A stretch of 39,134 bases of DNA from Rhodoferax sp. GTDB lineage: Bacteria; Pseudomonadota; Gammaproteobacteria; Burkholderiales; Burkholderiaceae_C. Within the stretch, counting starts at the first letter, position 1; each line of letters starts with the position of its first letter. The position numbers were made by a program, and so were the translations under genes. Where the stretch lies: assembly GCA_025351745.1 (NCBI GenBank), contig JANXVI010000160.1:72890-112023 (forward strand). The letters run 5' to 3'. The notes under the pieces were generated by a model. The model searched no databases, was not told the DNA's origin, and saw only the letters and a program-made list of their open reading frames with translations. Positions 1-9,972 of the stretch are shown here, in pieces.

Positions 1-3000
1 CTGGGCTCAAATAGGTGAAATAACGGTAGGGGTCGTCGCCTCCCCCGGCGGGGTGCTGCGTATCCTTGGCGCGCCCAGCCTGCGCCATTAGCGCCCATAC
101 GCCAGCGTGTGAGTATTGGCCTCCGTTTTCACGAATCCCCGGGGGGTACGCCTGTATGTAACCGGCACTGGGTACTGCCTCGCTGAACGGGGGATCGAGC
201 AGTTTGATCAGGCCATTCTCGGCATCGACCAACTGCGCATCCATGGCGGTGAGCGCCATGCTTTGCATGCCAACCGGCGCCGCCTGCGAGAGCACAGACC
301 ACGCCTGCGCGATCAGGTCGATGCGGGCCTCGGCATTGGCGCTGGCGCCCAGCGGCTGGCCGTCGTCAAAGAAAGCGCGCTTGAACCAACGCCCGTCCCA
401 CGCCGGACCTTGCAGTGCAGTCTTCCAACCCTTGATAGCTTCTTCCCACGCCTGTACGCGCGCCACTTCGCCACGTTCCCGGGCCAGGGGTACGAAGTCG
501 GTCACGAGTCGGCACAAGAACCAGGCCAGCCACACGGATTCTCCGCGCCCTTCGATGCCGACACGGTTCATGCCATCGTTCCAGTCGCCACTGCCCATCA
601 AGGGCAAGCCATGCACTCCCACCCGCAGGCTGTGGTCAATGGCGCGTGCGGCGTGGTCGTAGACCGAAGCAGAATGCGGGCTGATGCCAGGGGTGTAGTA
701 GGCATCTTCGGCGCCTTGCGGAATGGCGGCTCCCTCCAGAAATGGCACCTGCTGATCCAGCAGCGCCAAGTCTGCGGTCGCATTGACATAGCGCGTGCAA
801 GCATAAGGCAACCACAATAAATCGTCCGAGAAATGGGTGCGTACCCCAGCGCCCTGTGGCGCGTGCCACCAGTGCTGCACATCGCCTTGCTCAAACTGGC
901 GCGATGCGCACAGCACGATCTGGTCCCGTAGCATGTGCGGCGCCGCCCAGGCCAATGCCATGGCATCCTGCAACTGGTCGCGAAAGCCGGTTGCGCCGCC
1001 CGCTTGGTAGAAGCCTGCCTTGGCCCACAGGCGGCAGGTCACCGTTTGGTACAACAACCAGCGGTTAACCATGGCATCAAACAAGGGGTCGGGCGTCTGG
1101 ACCGTGGTAGCGCCCAATAGCTGGTCCCACATGTCGCGGACCGTCTGAAGGCGCTGCGCGGCCGACTGCTCGGCGGCCGTGGTTGCCAGCACCAGCGCGG
1201 CATCGGCGCTCTGGGCATAACCCAGCAGGAAGACCCGTTCGCCAGTCGCACCGGCACTAACACCCATGCGCGACGCGAGGGCCGCACAAGGGTCCAGGCC
1301 CATGCCGCTGCGGCGGCTGAATTGGTCGGGTAGCTCGAAGTGGCCACGTGCGCCAAAGCACTCGCGCCGGTCGCACGTCCAGTCATCCTCACCGTCGGCA
1401 TCCGCTGCAACGCTCAAGAATGCGGTGCCCTCCCCAAAGCCTGCCGAGCGCTCGCGCTGCGTGCACAACAAAACCGAGAGGCTGCCATCTTTCATGCGTT
1501 GTCGGCAGAAATCTGTCTGCACCGTGGCGCGGTCTGCGCGGTTCCCGCCCATCATCCATTCCGCCATGGCGATGACGCGCAAGTGCACGGGCTTGGAGCC
1601 GTTATTGGTGACCGTGACCGTAATCTGCTTGACCGATGTTTGAGGGTCTACACACCAGTTTGCGCTGATGTCGAGACTTTCGTTGCTGTGGCTGATAACA
1701 CTATAGCCTTGGCCATGGCGTACCTGGTATTTGCTTCCGTCCGCCCCCCATGCATTGGGCGTCAGGCTCCAGACCTTCATGGTCTTGGTGTCTTGCAGCA
1801 ATAACCATTCGGAGGGCGGGTCTGCTACCGCGTCGTTGGACCAAGCGGTCAACTGGTTTAATCGGCTATTGAGCGCCCAGCTGAAGCCGCTACCAGCCTC
1901 TGACAACTGCGCGCCAAAGTGCGGGTTGGACAACACATTGATCCAGGGCTTCAAAGGCCGCACACCGGTGCCAACATTGAAAGCAAATTCTCCGGACTCC
2001 GGTAGAAAACTACCTTTGGGAGCAGTCACCGTGAGGCCCATTCGGGCACTTGCCAACAGGCCCACACCCGACGTCGCCTGGCGCTCGGCCAAGGCCTGCT
2101 CATGCAGGGCAGCCCATTCCCGCACGTGGTGTACCAGGGGGCGTCCGTCGGCATGGAGCCGCACCCGCGCATGCGCCTTGAGCGTGCTGAGTTCGTCTGC
2201 GGTCACTTCATTGGCACGCAAGAGTACAAAACAGTTAATAGCGGGCCGCGATGGCGCGCCCGTGTCAAACAAATGGCGGTCACGCAGCGCCGCAATTTCG
2301 CGCTGCAAAGCCATGTCGTACGACGCGGGCTCGGAATTAATCACCACCAGATCGCATGCAATGCCGCCCCAGGCCCACAGGTTCAGCGCCTGCGCCATGA
2401 CTCGCAGCAAACCCAGGCCCTCCAATACACCAGCCGACACCAGGATCAGTGGCCGGTCGCCCGAGACGCCGAACCGCCACAACAGGCGCCGGTCACAGAC
2501 ACCCGGTTTCATACTGGCGGCAGCGGGCAGGCGCTTGTAGGGGCGGGTCAATGTAAGCACCAGTGCAGTAGTCAGTGTCTGCATGGCCGCAAAATTCTCG
2601 GCACTGACGCGCAGTCCGCGCAAACGTATGCCCATCAGCGTGGCCGACATCAGAGACGCGCGCTTGACGTTGTTGGTCTGGCGGTATTTGTCAATCACGG
2701 CGCGCAAGGTCGCACCGTTTTCCGACACGGCGGTCGCGAATGTGAGATGGATGCGCGCTCCGGGCGGAATGCGGACCTGCACCGCTAATGCGCATATGGG
2801 GTCGAGGCCCGTCACTAGAACTTTGCTCGTCTCACTGGTCGTTTCTGGCAAAGGGTCAAACGATGCCAGTGGATTGGCGATGCTGTGGTTGCGGCCTAAC
2901 CAGCGTTGCCTGTCCGTCTGCATCGACACGCTTTGTATGCGGGAGTCAGTGGTGGTTAAAAAGTGCGCTAATTGCAGGCTTTGCTCGGTGGGCAGGCGCG

Positions 3001-6000
3001 GCTTGCGCTCAAACAGCAAGGACTGGTGCGTGACCAGCCACTGGGCACGCACAAAGAGGTTTGTGAACGCAGGGTGGGCTTCGTCGGCCAGGCGGTCTGC
3101 CAAGGTAGGCTCGAATGCGGAGATCACTTCCAGAGTTAGGTCCTTGTCGCTGTCATTGTGCAACTCAACCATACGGAACTCAATGTCATCTTCCGGGCTG
3201 ACCCATACGGTTGTTTGCGCGTGCATTTCGGGCCATGTGGTGTCAAAGCACACACGGTCGGCATGGAAAACGCTGCGGTAGCGTGCATTGGGGTCGCGCG
3301 CGGGGTGCTGCGTCACTGACACGGGATCGCGCTGGCGGTCCCAACGCAGGTACACGAAGCTGCCACGGTCGTCGCGGAGTGCATCGTCACGCTGGCGCGT
3401 AACGCCCGTCTGGCCCCAGCGGCTCCAGCCCGCGCCGTTGGCCCGAAGGGCCACGCTGTAGCGACCATTGGAGAGCAGGTGCGTAGGCTCCACCGCCTCG
3501 GTGCCCGGTAAAACCTCGCGCAACAGACTCGGAACCCGACGGCGTTGTTGCGCCATCGGCCCGGACGCTTCAGGCGGCGCGTGCAACAAGGACACGGCGC
3601 GTGGCAAGGGTTCATGCAACAACGAGGCTACCGACTCAACCGAAGCGTTGGCCATGCCCCAGCGTTGCGCCGGCCCATCCAGCAATGCGTGTGCCAAGGC
3701 GACGATGCTCATGCCCTGGTGGTGGGCCATGACCGTGTCAACCACGGAGAAGGACCTGCCGTCCACACGGCGCGACGGCGTGTAGTCCAGTGCGTCGATG
3801 AAACCATAGCGACCGCGCGCACCCAGCCCTTCCAGCACCCTGAAGTTGTCGGCTGCGCAACCCGGGGCAATCAATGCCGCCAGTGCCGTGGCATACGGGG
3901 CAATGACCAGTTCGTCAGGCGGCGTGCGGCGCAGCGCTAGCCGTGGCACACCTTGCGGTGCGTATTGGTAGGCAAGTGTGTGGTCGCTGGCAGCGTAGGC
4001 CGATTCCGATATGCCCCAGGGCAGCGCCTGCGCACGGGTGTACTGGATTTGTTCTTGCAGTGCTGCTTGACACGCTGCCTGCAGGACGCTACCGCGCGGC
4101 TCGGCCAGCACCAGGGTCGGCATCAGGTATTCGAACATCGAGCCGGTCCAGGAGCGCAATCCGACACTGGTGCCGACGGCGAAGAAAGGGCGCCCCAGCG
4201 AGGCCCAGTGGCGCACGGGTACGTCGCCCTTTGCGATGGCCAGTAGGCTGGTGAGGCGCGACTCTGATGCCAGCAGGTCGTAGAAAGCAGCGTCGCGTTG
4301 GTGCTCCGCCACCCGGTAGCCAATGTGAAAGAGTCGGCGCTTGGGGTGGTACAAAAATGTGAAATCTGCCTGCCACGCCAGATCAGCATAAACACGTGCG
4401 AGTTCGCGTAGCCGTTGCGCCGCCTGTGGCGCAACGGCCTCCTGGTCGAGGGCGACAGAATGCAACGTGGCCCGGTGGTCTGCCAACATCCAGCGCAATG
4501 CCTCGCGCTGGGCAGGCGGCAACTGGGGCCGCTGGGCCAGCAGCGGCGCCATGCGCGCCCGCGACTTGGCAATGGCTCGCAACCCGGCCGCGTTGTCCAG
4601 GGGCGCTTGTGCCAACTCCAAACAGGCCTGGGCTGCGGCCAGCAAATGGCCGGTGAGATTGCCGCTGTCCACCGTAGACACATACATTGGCAGCAACGGT
4701 TCACAACTTTGCGTGTCGTACCAGTTCAGGAAATGGCCGCGGTAGCGCTCCAGCTTCAACAAGGTTGCCAGCGTAGCGTCCAGGCGCGCCAGCATGTCTT
4801 GCGTACCAATCCAGCCAAACTGGCGGGCGCAGGCAACGCTCAACAAGTACAAGCCAATATTGGTGGGTGATGTCCGGTGCGCCACGATATCGTGCGGAAC
4901 GAGCTGCAGGTTATCGGGTGGCAAGTGGTTGTCTTGTGCCCCGACACAGCGCTCAAAGAGCCGCCACGTGTCGCGTGAAATGCCCTCAAGGTAGTTTGCG
5001 TCCTGTTCGGATAGCATCGCATCCGTCGCGGGCGGGCGCGGCCGACTGGCCCACCATGTCCAGACTGGCGCTCCCGCCCACAAGGCGCAGAGCGCTACGG
5101 CGAATGCTGGGTGCGCAGTATCCGCCAACAGCAGCCCTGCGAGCAGGGCCATGGCGATAATGGGCTCTACCCAGTGCAGGCGCAGAATGGCCGCCAGCGA
5201 GGTTCTGGCCTTGGCTTGTGAAACGGCAGCGGTCGTCCACTGCAGCAGTTGGCGGCGGCTGATAAATGTCCGGAACAGCGCGCGCGCTATGGCGTCTCCC
5301 GCCAGCATCGACTGCTGCAACAGTTGTGCAACATGCCAGACGCCACCCAACAGTGCGCGCGCCAAATCGATGGCTGCTTTGGCAAAAAATCGCCGTTTTG
5401 CGAAGTCAACCTGCCGTGGAGAAAATCCCGCCAATGCGCCCATCAGGGGTCCGGCAGAAAACGCCACAAACACCAAAATGCATGCGGTCGACGGGGGCAC
5501 TGCGCCACCCGCCAATGCCGCCAACAACAAGACCAGTGACAGAGGAGCGACCAGCGAGCGGCGCAAGTTGTCCAACATCTTCCACAAATTAACGGCGCCT
5601 ATTCCGTACTGCCGTGGTTTTGCGACAGATGCCAGCAAAATGGGCAGCAACTGCCAGTCGCCACGCGTCCACCGGTGCACGCGCGCGCTGGCCACATCTG
5701 CGTGGAACGGTGCGTCCTCAATAACTGAAATATCGGTCACAGCAGCACAGCGCGTAATCGATCCTTCCAGCAAGTCATGGCTCAGTATTTGGCCCTCCGG
5801 CAAGCGACCTGAAAGCACAGCATGCATCGTCTGCACATGCAGCAACCCTTTGCCGGAGAACGTGCCCTCGGCAAAAATGTCCTGGTAGACCTCGGAGCTG
5901 GTCGCGCTGTAGGGATCAATACCACATTGACCAGCAAACAACCAGTGATAGGGCGTCATGTGCCCGGCACTCGGCAACGGGGTCACGATACGCGGTTGAA

Positions 6001-8044
6001 GGATGCCGTAGCCACTGACGACCTTGCGTCCATCAGTGTCCAGCCGTGGCAGGTTGTGCGGGTGAGCCGCCACACTGACCAGCTCGCGCAGGCGTCCGGG
6101 AGGCAACAAGGTATCGCTGTCCAGCGTCACTATGTACTGGATATTGCTAGCCAGCCGCGAGGCTTGTCCCAGATCCAGAAAGACGGTGTTGGCACCGATG
6201 GCCAGCGTCTCGACCAACTGCTCCAGTTTGCCCCGCTTGCGTTCCCAACCCAGCCACTGTTGTTCGGTCTCGCTAAAAGTGCGATCGCGATGTAGCAGAA
6301 TGAAACGCGGATTGACGTCGACACCGGCTTCGGCCTGGGGTCGTGGATGGCGAAGATTCAGCGCTTCGATCTGGTGCTGCGCCAGCGCCAGCAGCGCACC
6401 GTCGCTGGCCAACTTTGCAGTATCGGCATCGGCCCAATCCGTCAACAGCGCAAACTGAGCCTCCTGTTCAGGATTGGCAAGGTAATGCAACTCCAGATGG
6501 TGCACCAGATCATGGATGGACGCGGCGGCAGTCAGCATGCCGGGGATTACCACCAGCACCCGATGCTCCGGCGGGACACCGTTGACCCAAGCCAGGCGTG
6601 GCAAATGGTGCGGGTGGGCAGATTCGCTGATCATGCGATTGAACACCGCCACCACCGCCTCGGATGCCGGGAACAGCATCGCCAGCATGCTGACTGCCCA
6701 CAACCACGCATGGTCTGTTGCGCTGGAGGTCTTCAACCCATGGTGCAACAGCCACCAAACCAGCGCGCACAGGGCACCTGCCATAACTATCAGGTAGGCC
6801 GGCAGGGCCACGCGACGAACACAGTTCTGCCAAAAGAAGCTCGCCCTGTCTGGCAAACCGATAGCTTGCATCAAAGCGGATTGACCCGCACCGCGCAGCC
6901 AATAGTGGGCAACCTCGGTCATACCGCCGTCCGAGCCGGCCTTAGGGTGCATCAGCTTTAGCAACGCTTGGGCCACCGACACCTCGCTCAGGCCGCTGCG
7001 TCGTGCCAGCCGCTCGATGGCATGTAAGGTTTGGTCGCGCGTTGCATCGTCCTCGGCGGAAAAGAGACTGGAAGTCAACATCATTTGCATCAGTGCGCTG
7101 GTGCGTGAAATGATGCCCGACCAATCCGCATCGCCTATAGCGCGCAAGGACATCACCGCATTGCTGACGCTTACATTTTCTTGCGCCTGGTCGGCTCTTT
7201 GCTGAATTTGCGCAGCACCTACATCGGGAAGCACTTCACGCAACCACGCTTGTATCAGCGCCTGCCCGGCGTCTTCGCCCGCCGTACGGCGGTCTTGCAG
7301 GCGTTGTGCCATCTGGGTCAGAAAAACCCGCCTCACACCGCGTATGGTCAGCAGAGCAAGCAGTTGGTCCAATGTGTTCGCGTCGTACGTCTCAACGCGG
7401 TCAAAGCACAGATTGGCAACCTCTCGTGCTGCCTTGTTGGTTGCTACTCGCTCGGCCAACCGCCGAAGGTTTTCGATAAGGACTACGCGTAGCGTGGTCG
7501 GTAACGCCCACGCCTCGCTCAGCCTGAGTTCCCGGACCTCCTGATAGGCCATTAAATAGTGTGCTAGCAGCCCTTCGTCAAAGGCACCGTCGGTGTGCGC
7601 CACAAACGCCCAAGCGACACCATAAATACGTGGCAGCCCCGCCAAGGGTTCGTCCTGCAGAATGGGCAGGGTTCTGAAATAGCTGCGCGGCAATCCGTCG
7701 TGTATTTCTTTAAGCTGTGCCTCTATCGTGTGGAAGTTGTCCAGCAACCATTCGGCGGCCGGGCTGATGTCATACCCGGTGCTGGCCTGCACACCAATGT
7801 AGTGGTGTGCTTCGCGCAAGACTTTAATGTTGCTTTTAAGCCGAGGAAAAAACGTGGCAGCATAGCTGGAGACTTGTACCGCCCTGTGGGTAGCTCCAAG
7901 GCTTTGACCGTGTTGTTTGAACCGCTGCGCACCAAATATCTCGGAACGAATGGGGGGCTGCACCGCCCCCCGCGATGGGTCTAGGATCTCGCACAATGCA
8001 GCCGCTGCGCTGGGCAATAGCCTGGCCAGGGCAGATTGCGCCAT
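1..8044 (-). CDS. ndvB: Cyclic beta-1,2-glucan synthase, NdvB/ChvB type (3' end outside window)
   Basis: Very large inner-membrane enzyme that makes and cyclises osmoregulated periplasmic beta-1,2-glucan. I translated the minus strand from the ATG at 8044; 2,681 codons are in the window with no stop in any part I read, and the reading frame still fits the family at base 1 (YRYFTYLSP), so only a short C-terminus is missing. The N-terminal ~400 residues are followed by membrane segments and a GT84 glycosyltransferase domain with the DSD motif at residues 642-644 (TLDSDTLLPPG). More membrane segments lie near 830-1000. The second half is a GH94 phosphorylase-like domain with QFEQGDVQHWWHAP, FSDDLLWLPYA and GSGDWNDGMNRVG; the putative general acid is D2487. 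Rhizobial NdvB is about 2,800 residues, so the length fits. An in-frame TAA lies 6 bases before the ATG and is the stop of the upstream small gene, so translation is probably coupled. Confidence 0.95.
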   Translation of the reverse strand, partial: MAQSALARLLPSAAAALCEILDPSRGAVQPPIRSEIFGAQRFKQHGQSLGATHRAVQVSSYAATFFPRLKSNIKVLREAHHYIGVQASTGYDISPAAEWLLDNFHTIEAQLKEIHDGLPRSYFRTLPILQDEPLAGLPRIYGVAWAFVAHTDGAFDEGLLAHYLMAYQEVRELRLSEAWALPTTLRVVLIENLRRLAERVATNKAAREVANLCFDRVETYDANTLDQLLALLTIRGVRRVFLTQMAQRLQDRRTAGEDAGQALIQAWLREVLPDVGAAQIQQRADQAQENVSVSNAVMSLRAIGDADWSGIISRTSALMQMMLTSSLFSAEDDATRDQTLHAIERLARRSGLSEVSVAQALLKLMHPKAGSDGGMTEVAHYWLRGAGQSALMQAIGLPDRASFFWQNCVRRVALPAYLIVMAGALCALVWWLLHHGLKTSSATDHAWLWAVSMLAMLFPASEAVVAVFNRMISESAHPHHLPRLAWVNGVPPEHRVLVVIPGMLTAAASIHDLVHHLELHYLANPEQEAQFALLTDWADADTAKLASDGALLALAQHQIEALNLRHPRPQAEAGVDVNPRFILLHRDRTFSETEQQWLGWERKRGKLEQLVETLAIGANTVFLDLGQASRLASNIQYIVTLDSDTLLPPGRLRELVSVAAHPHNLPRLDTDGRKVVSGYGILQPRIVTPLPSAGHMTPYHWLFAGQCGIDPYSATSSEVYQDIFAEGTFSGKGLLHVQTMHAVLSGRLPEGQILSHDLLEGSITRCAAVTDISVIEDAPFHADVASARVHRWTRGDWQLLPILLASVAKPRQYGIGAVNLWKMLDNLRRSLVAPLSLVLLLAALAGGAVPPSTACILVFVAFSAGPLMGALAGFSPRQVDFAKRRFFAKAAIDLARALLGGVWHVAQLLQQSMLAGDAIARALFRTFISRRQLLQWTTAAVSQAKARTSLAAILRLHWVEPIIAMALLAGLLLADTAHPAFAVALCALWAGAPVWTWWASRPRPPATDAMLSEQDANYLEGISRDTWRLFERCVGAQDNHLPPDNLQLVPHDIVAHRTSPTNIGLYLLSVACARQFGWIGTQDMLARLDATLATLLKLERYRGHFLNWYDTQSCEPLLPMYVSTVDSGNLTGHLLAAAQACLELAQAPLDNAAGLRAIAKSRARMAPLLAQRPQLPPAQREALRWMLADHRATLHSVALDQEAVAPQAAQRLRELARVYADLAWQADFTFLYHPKRRLFHIGYRVAEHQRDAAFYDLLASESRLTSLLAIAKGDVPVRHWASLGRPFFAVGTSVGLRSWTGSMFEYLMPTLVLAEPRGSVLQAACQAALQEQIQYTRAQALPWGISESAYAASDHTLAYQYAPQGVPRLALRRTPPDELVIAPYATALAALIAPGCAADNFRVLEGLGARGRYGFIDALDYTPSRRVDGRSFSVVDTVMAHHQGMSIVALAHALLDGPAQRWGMANASVESVASLLHEPLPRAVSLLHAPPEASGPMAQQRRRVPSLLREVLPGTEAVEPTHLLSNGRYSVALRANGAGWSRWGQTGVTRQRDDALRDDRGSFVYLRWDRQRDPVSVTQHPARDPNARYRSVFHADRVCFDTTWPEMHAQTTVWVSPEDDIEFRMVELHNDSDKDLTLEVISAFEPTLADRLADEAHPAFTNLFVRAQWLVTHQSLLFERKPRLPTEQSLQLAHFLTTTDSRIQSVSMQTDRQRWLGRNHSIANPLASFDPLPETTSETSKVLVTGLDPICALAVQVRIPPGARIHLTFATAVSENGATLRAVIDKYRQTNNVKRASLMSATLMGIRLRGLRVSAENFAAMQTLTTALVLTLTRPYKRLPAAASMKPGVCDRRLLWRFGVSGDRPLILVSAGVLEGLGLLRVMAQALNLWAWGGIACDLVVINSEPASYDMALQREIAALRDRHLFDTGAPSRPAINCFVLLRANEVTADELSTLKAHARVRLHADGRPLVHHVREWAALHEQALAERQATSGVGLLASARMGLTVTAPKGSFLPESGEFAFNVGTGVRPLKPWINVLSNPHFGAQLSEAGSGFSWALNSRLNQLTAWSNDAVADPPSEWLLLQDTKTMKVWSLTPNAWGADGSKYQVRHGQGYSVISHSNESLDISANWCVDPQTSVKQITVTVTNNGSKPVHLRVIAMAEWMMGGNRADRATVQTDFCRQRMKDGSLSVLLCTQRERSAGFGEGTAFLSVAADADGEDDWTCDRRECFGARGHFELPDQFSRRSGMGLDPCAALASRMGVSAGATGERVFLLGYAQSADAALVLATTAAEQSAAQRLQTVRDMWDQLLGATTVQTPDPLFDAMVNRWLLYQTVTCRLWAKAGFYQAGGATGFRDQLQDAMALAWAAPHMLRDQIVLCASRQFEQGDVQHWWHAPQGAGVRTHFSDDLLWLPYACTRYVNATADLALLDQQVPFLEGAAIPQGAEDAYYTPGISPHSASVYDHAARAIDHSLRVGVHGLPLMGSGDWNDGMNRVGIEGRGESVWLAWFLCRLVTDFVPLARERGEVARVQAWEEAIKGWKTALQGPAWDGRWFKRAFFDDGQPLGASANAEARIDLIAQAWSVLSQAAPVGMQSMALTAMDAQLVDAENGLIKLLDPPFSEAVPSAGYIQAYPPGIRENGGQYSHAGVWALMAQAGRAKDTQHPAGGGDDPYRYFTYLSP

Positions 8045-8047
8045 GGC

Positions 8048-8290
8048 TTACAACGCCAGCGCTGCTATACCTATCAACAATGCTACGCCCACCATGGTCG
8101 TGACCAAATGCGAGGCGACAAAACCTTGCGCTGCCTCAGCCATGCAATGCAATACAAAAAAAGGGCCCTGGGCACTCTTGCACATGCCTAAATGGTCACC
8201 CAAAGACAGCAGTTCAAGGGGGGGGATGTCTGTATTGCCGCCGAAGGACGCAGTGCTCCAGAAACGAGCCGTACCTGTATTGATTTTCAT
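8048..8290 (-). CDS. Small membrane protein coupled to the cyclic glucan synthase
   Basis: 80-residue protein I do not recognise. I chose the ATG at 8290 over the one at 8302 because GGAGG (complement of 8296-8300) lies 5 bases before it. The N-terminal 50 residues are polar to mixed. The last ~22 residues (from HLVTTMVGVALLIG to the C-terminal IAALAL) form one hydrophobic segment ending at the C-terminus, so a tail-anchored topology is plausible. Its TAA stop is only 3 bases from the synthase ATG, which lacks its own Shine-Dalgarno, so the two are very likely cotranscribed and translationally coupled. A role in glucan synthesis or in regulating the synthase is inference from position only. 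Confidence 0.6.
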   Translation of the reverse strand: MKINTGTARFWSTASFGGNTDIPPLELLSLGDHLGMCKSAQGPFFVLHCMAEAAQGFVASHLVTTMVGVALLIGIAALAL

Positions 8291-8396
8291 TGGAGCCTCC
8301 ATGCACTCTAAATAATGGTTCGAGTATTAACGTTGGGGCCTTAAAAATCTGTACGGTATCCAACATAGGTCCCGTGCGCAGAAATGCGCTGCCTGA

Positions 8397-8418
8397 GTAG
8401 CCCCATCCATGGGGCTAC
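8397..8418 (-). terminator. Hairpin after the OmpA/DUF4398 lipoprotein gene
   Basis: GTAGCCCC (8397-8404) and GGGGCTAC (8411-8418) are perfect 8-base arms around a 6-base loop that is itself ATCCAT. It sits 16 bases past the stop of the minus-strand lipoprotein gene. No T-tract follows on either strand, so it may stabilise the 3' end or need Rho rather than being a classical intrinsic terminator. Confidence 0.4.
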
Positions 8419-8434
8419 CAGGAGGCGCAGCGCT

Positions 8435-9373
8435 TTAACGGGGCGTGATCACGCCGCGGTCATCTGACAAAACAATTTCCACACGGCGATTCAACTGGCG
8501 ATTGAGAGCCGTATCGTTGGGTGCTGTGGGAAAAGAAGCACCATAGCCACGGACAGCGATTTGCGCGCTCGGTGAGCCCAGATCCAGCAGTGCATCACGC
8601 ACAGCCACGGCTCGCCTCTCAGACAACTCCTGGTTGTGCTGACTGCTGCCAGTGCTGTCGGTAAAGCCTTCGATCAACACTGCGCGCTTTGGATTTTGCT
8701 GCAGTACGGTAGCCAGTCGCTGGACCATGCGCAGACCATCGGCATTGAGCTTGGCCTGGTCAACGGAAAACAGCACATCGCCCAAGGTGATGACCAGACC
8801 GCGCTCGGTCTTCTTGGCCGCCAAATCCGCCAACTGTGCTTCAAGCTGCTGGTTGCGCGCATTGGCTTCGGCTGCAAGGCGCTGTGCTTCAGACTCACTG
8901 GCTTGGGCTAGATTCTTTTGCTGCGTTGCCATGGCCGCCGCATTGCGTGCCGCCTGCGCCGACCGCTCTGCATCTTCAGCCTTCATGCGAGCCTGGTTGG
9001 CTTCCTGCGTGCGTTGGTCCAAACGGACCTGGTCGCGAACGGCGGCCGAACCTGCGATGTCTGCTTCAGAGGATTTTCTGTTGGCCACTTCAGTGGCCAA
9101 CGCGATCTTTTGTTTGGTCAAATAGGCGAGCTTGTCCACGGTCTCATTGCTCTCGCGGGCCTTGGCCGCTGCGTCGGCTTTGGCCAATGCTTCGGCTGCC
9201 AATTGCATTTCCAGCGCTGCGTAGGTAGCAACCTTGGGGTTGCTCTGGGCTTGCGTGTAATCGGCGTGCACCTGATCCAGCAAACTGGTTGATTTGGGGC
9301 CACTGGCGCAAGCGCTGATGAGTATCACGGTACTGGCCAGCAGGATATGGAGACGGTTTTTTTTGTTAATCAT
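8435..9373 (-). CDS. Outer-membrane lipoprotein with DUF4398 and OmpA C-terminal domains
   Basis: 312 residues from the ATG at 9373, which has AGGTGA 5 bases upstream; a GTG at 9382 is less likely. The signal peptide ends in the lipobox ISAC (about residue 22). Residues ~35-190 are an Ala/Gln/Glu-rich helical region (DUF4398-like, then coiled coil). The C-terminal ~115 residues are an OmpA peptidoglycan-binding domain: TLGDVLFSVDQAKL, HNQELSERRAVAVRDAL and NRQLNRRVEIVL. It should tether the outer membrane to peptidoglycan. It lies 21 bases after another DUF4398 lipoprotein gene (9395-9775), so the two form an operon. Such pairs are common in Betaproteobacteria; their exact role is unknown to me. 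Confidence 0.88.
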   Translation of the reverse strand: MINKKNRLHILLASTVILISACASGPKSTSLLDQVHADYTQAQSNPKVATYAALEMQLAAEALAKADAAAKARESNETVDKLAYLTKQKIALATEVANRKSSEADIAGSAAVRDQVRLDQRTQEANQARMKAEDAERSAQAARNAAAMATQQKNLAQASESEAQRLAAEANARNQQLEAQLADLAAKKTERGLVITLGDVLFSVDQAKLNADGLRMVQRLATVLQQNPKRAVLIEGFTDSTGSSQHNQELSERRAVAVRDALLDLGSPSAQIAVRGYGASFPTAPNDTALNRQLNRRVEIVLSDDRGVITPR

Positions 9374-9394
9374 GGTGATCACCTGAACTGGAAA

Positions 9395-9775
9395 TTATTG
9401 GGTTGCGGCGCGGTCGAGTTCCACCCGCAGGACGCGAATGTCTTCTTGCAGCGTTGCGGACACGGCTTGGGCTTTGGCAGAACCAGCCTTGGCTTGTGCA
9501 AGCTTGGCATCGGCCTGGGCCTGGTTGGCATAGTCGGTGGCGGCTTTGTAATCTTTGGCCGCGAGCGCTTGCTTGGCCAAGACCAGCTTGGCGCGCGCAG
9601 CGCGCATGTCTACGGGCGCAAATTCGGTGCCGTCTGCGCTATTGGCATTGTCGATTGCGGCTTGCGAGACGGCGACGTCTGCAGTGGCCGGCGCCTTCAA
9701 GCTGCTCGTGCACGCGCCGAGGGTCATGATGCCGACGATGCATGCCACTGATAACCAGGATTTCGTTAATTTCAT
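9395..9775 (-). CDS. DUF4398 small lipoprotein
   Basis: 126 residues from the ATG at 9775 (MKLTKSWLSV); the open frame continues upstream to 9883 but that extension is Arg-rich and not signal-like. A signal peptide ends in the lipobox LGAC (TLGACTSS). The mature part is Ala- and Lys-rich and helical: MRAARAKLVLAKQALAAKDY and AQADAKLAQAKAG fit DUF4398, which resembles TPR-like helical hairpins. It is the first gene of a two-gene minus-strand operon with the OmpA/DUF4398 lipoprotein and is divergent from the OmpA porin gene at 10048, with a 272-bp shared control region. Confidence 0.82.
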   Translation of the reverse strand: MKLTKSWLSVACIVGIMTLGACTSSLKAPATADVAVSQAAIDNANSADGTEFAPVDMRAARAKLVLAKQALAAKDYKAATDYANQAQADAKLAQAKAGSAKAQAVSATLQEDIRVLRVELDRAATQ

Positions 9776-9925
9776 TTTTGGCTTTCTTGATAAAGAGCGT
9801 CGACATCCGCACAAGCGCTTGCGACTGAAAGGTTGTACATCGAGTGAAACACGGTGTCTGTGTGCTGCCGCACGTAATCTCACACCGAAACAGTTGGTGG
9901 CAGATGAGCAACGCCCATTTAGTTG

Positions 9926-9954
9926 TTGGCAATCGATCCGCTTTTATGTGTATT
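9926..9954 (+). promoter_or_regulatory. Candidate sigma-70 promoter of the OmpA porin gene
   Basis: TTGGCA at 9926-9931 and TGTATT at 9949-9954 are separated by 17 bases. The -35 box is good and the -10 matches 4 of 6 consensus bases. It predicts transcription starting near 9961, about 85 bases before the ATG at 10048, with the inverted repeat at 9973-10004 inside the 5' leader. Prediction by eye only. Confidence 0.35.
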
Positions 9955-9972
9955 GGCGCACGGACCGAAAGT

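Noticed and set aside
116-7984. Many plus-strand open frames of 60-270 codons
   Set aside because: They are antisense or out of frame to the cyclic glucan synthase, whose motifs run from the N-terminus to base 1 in one frame.
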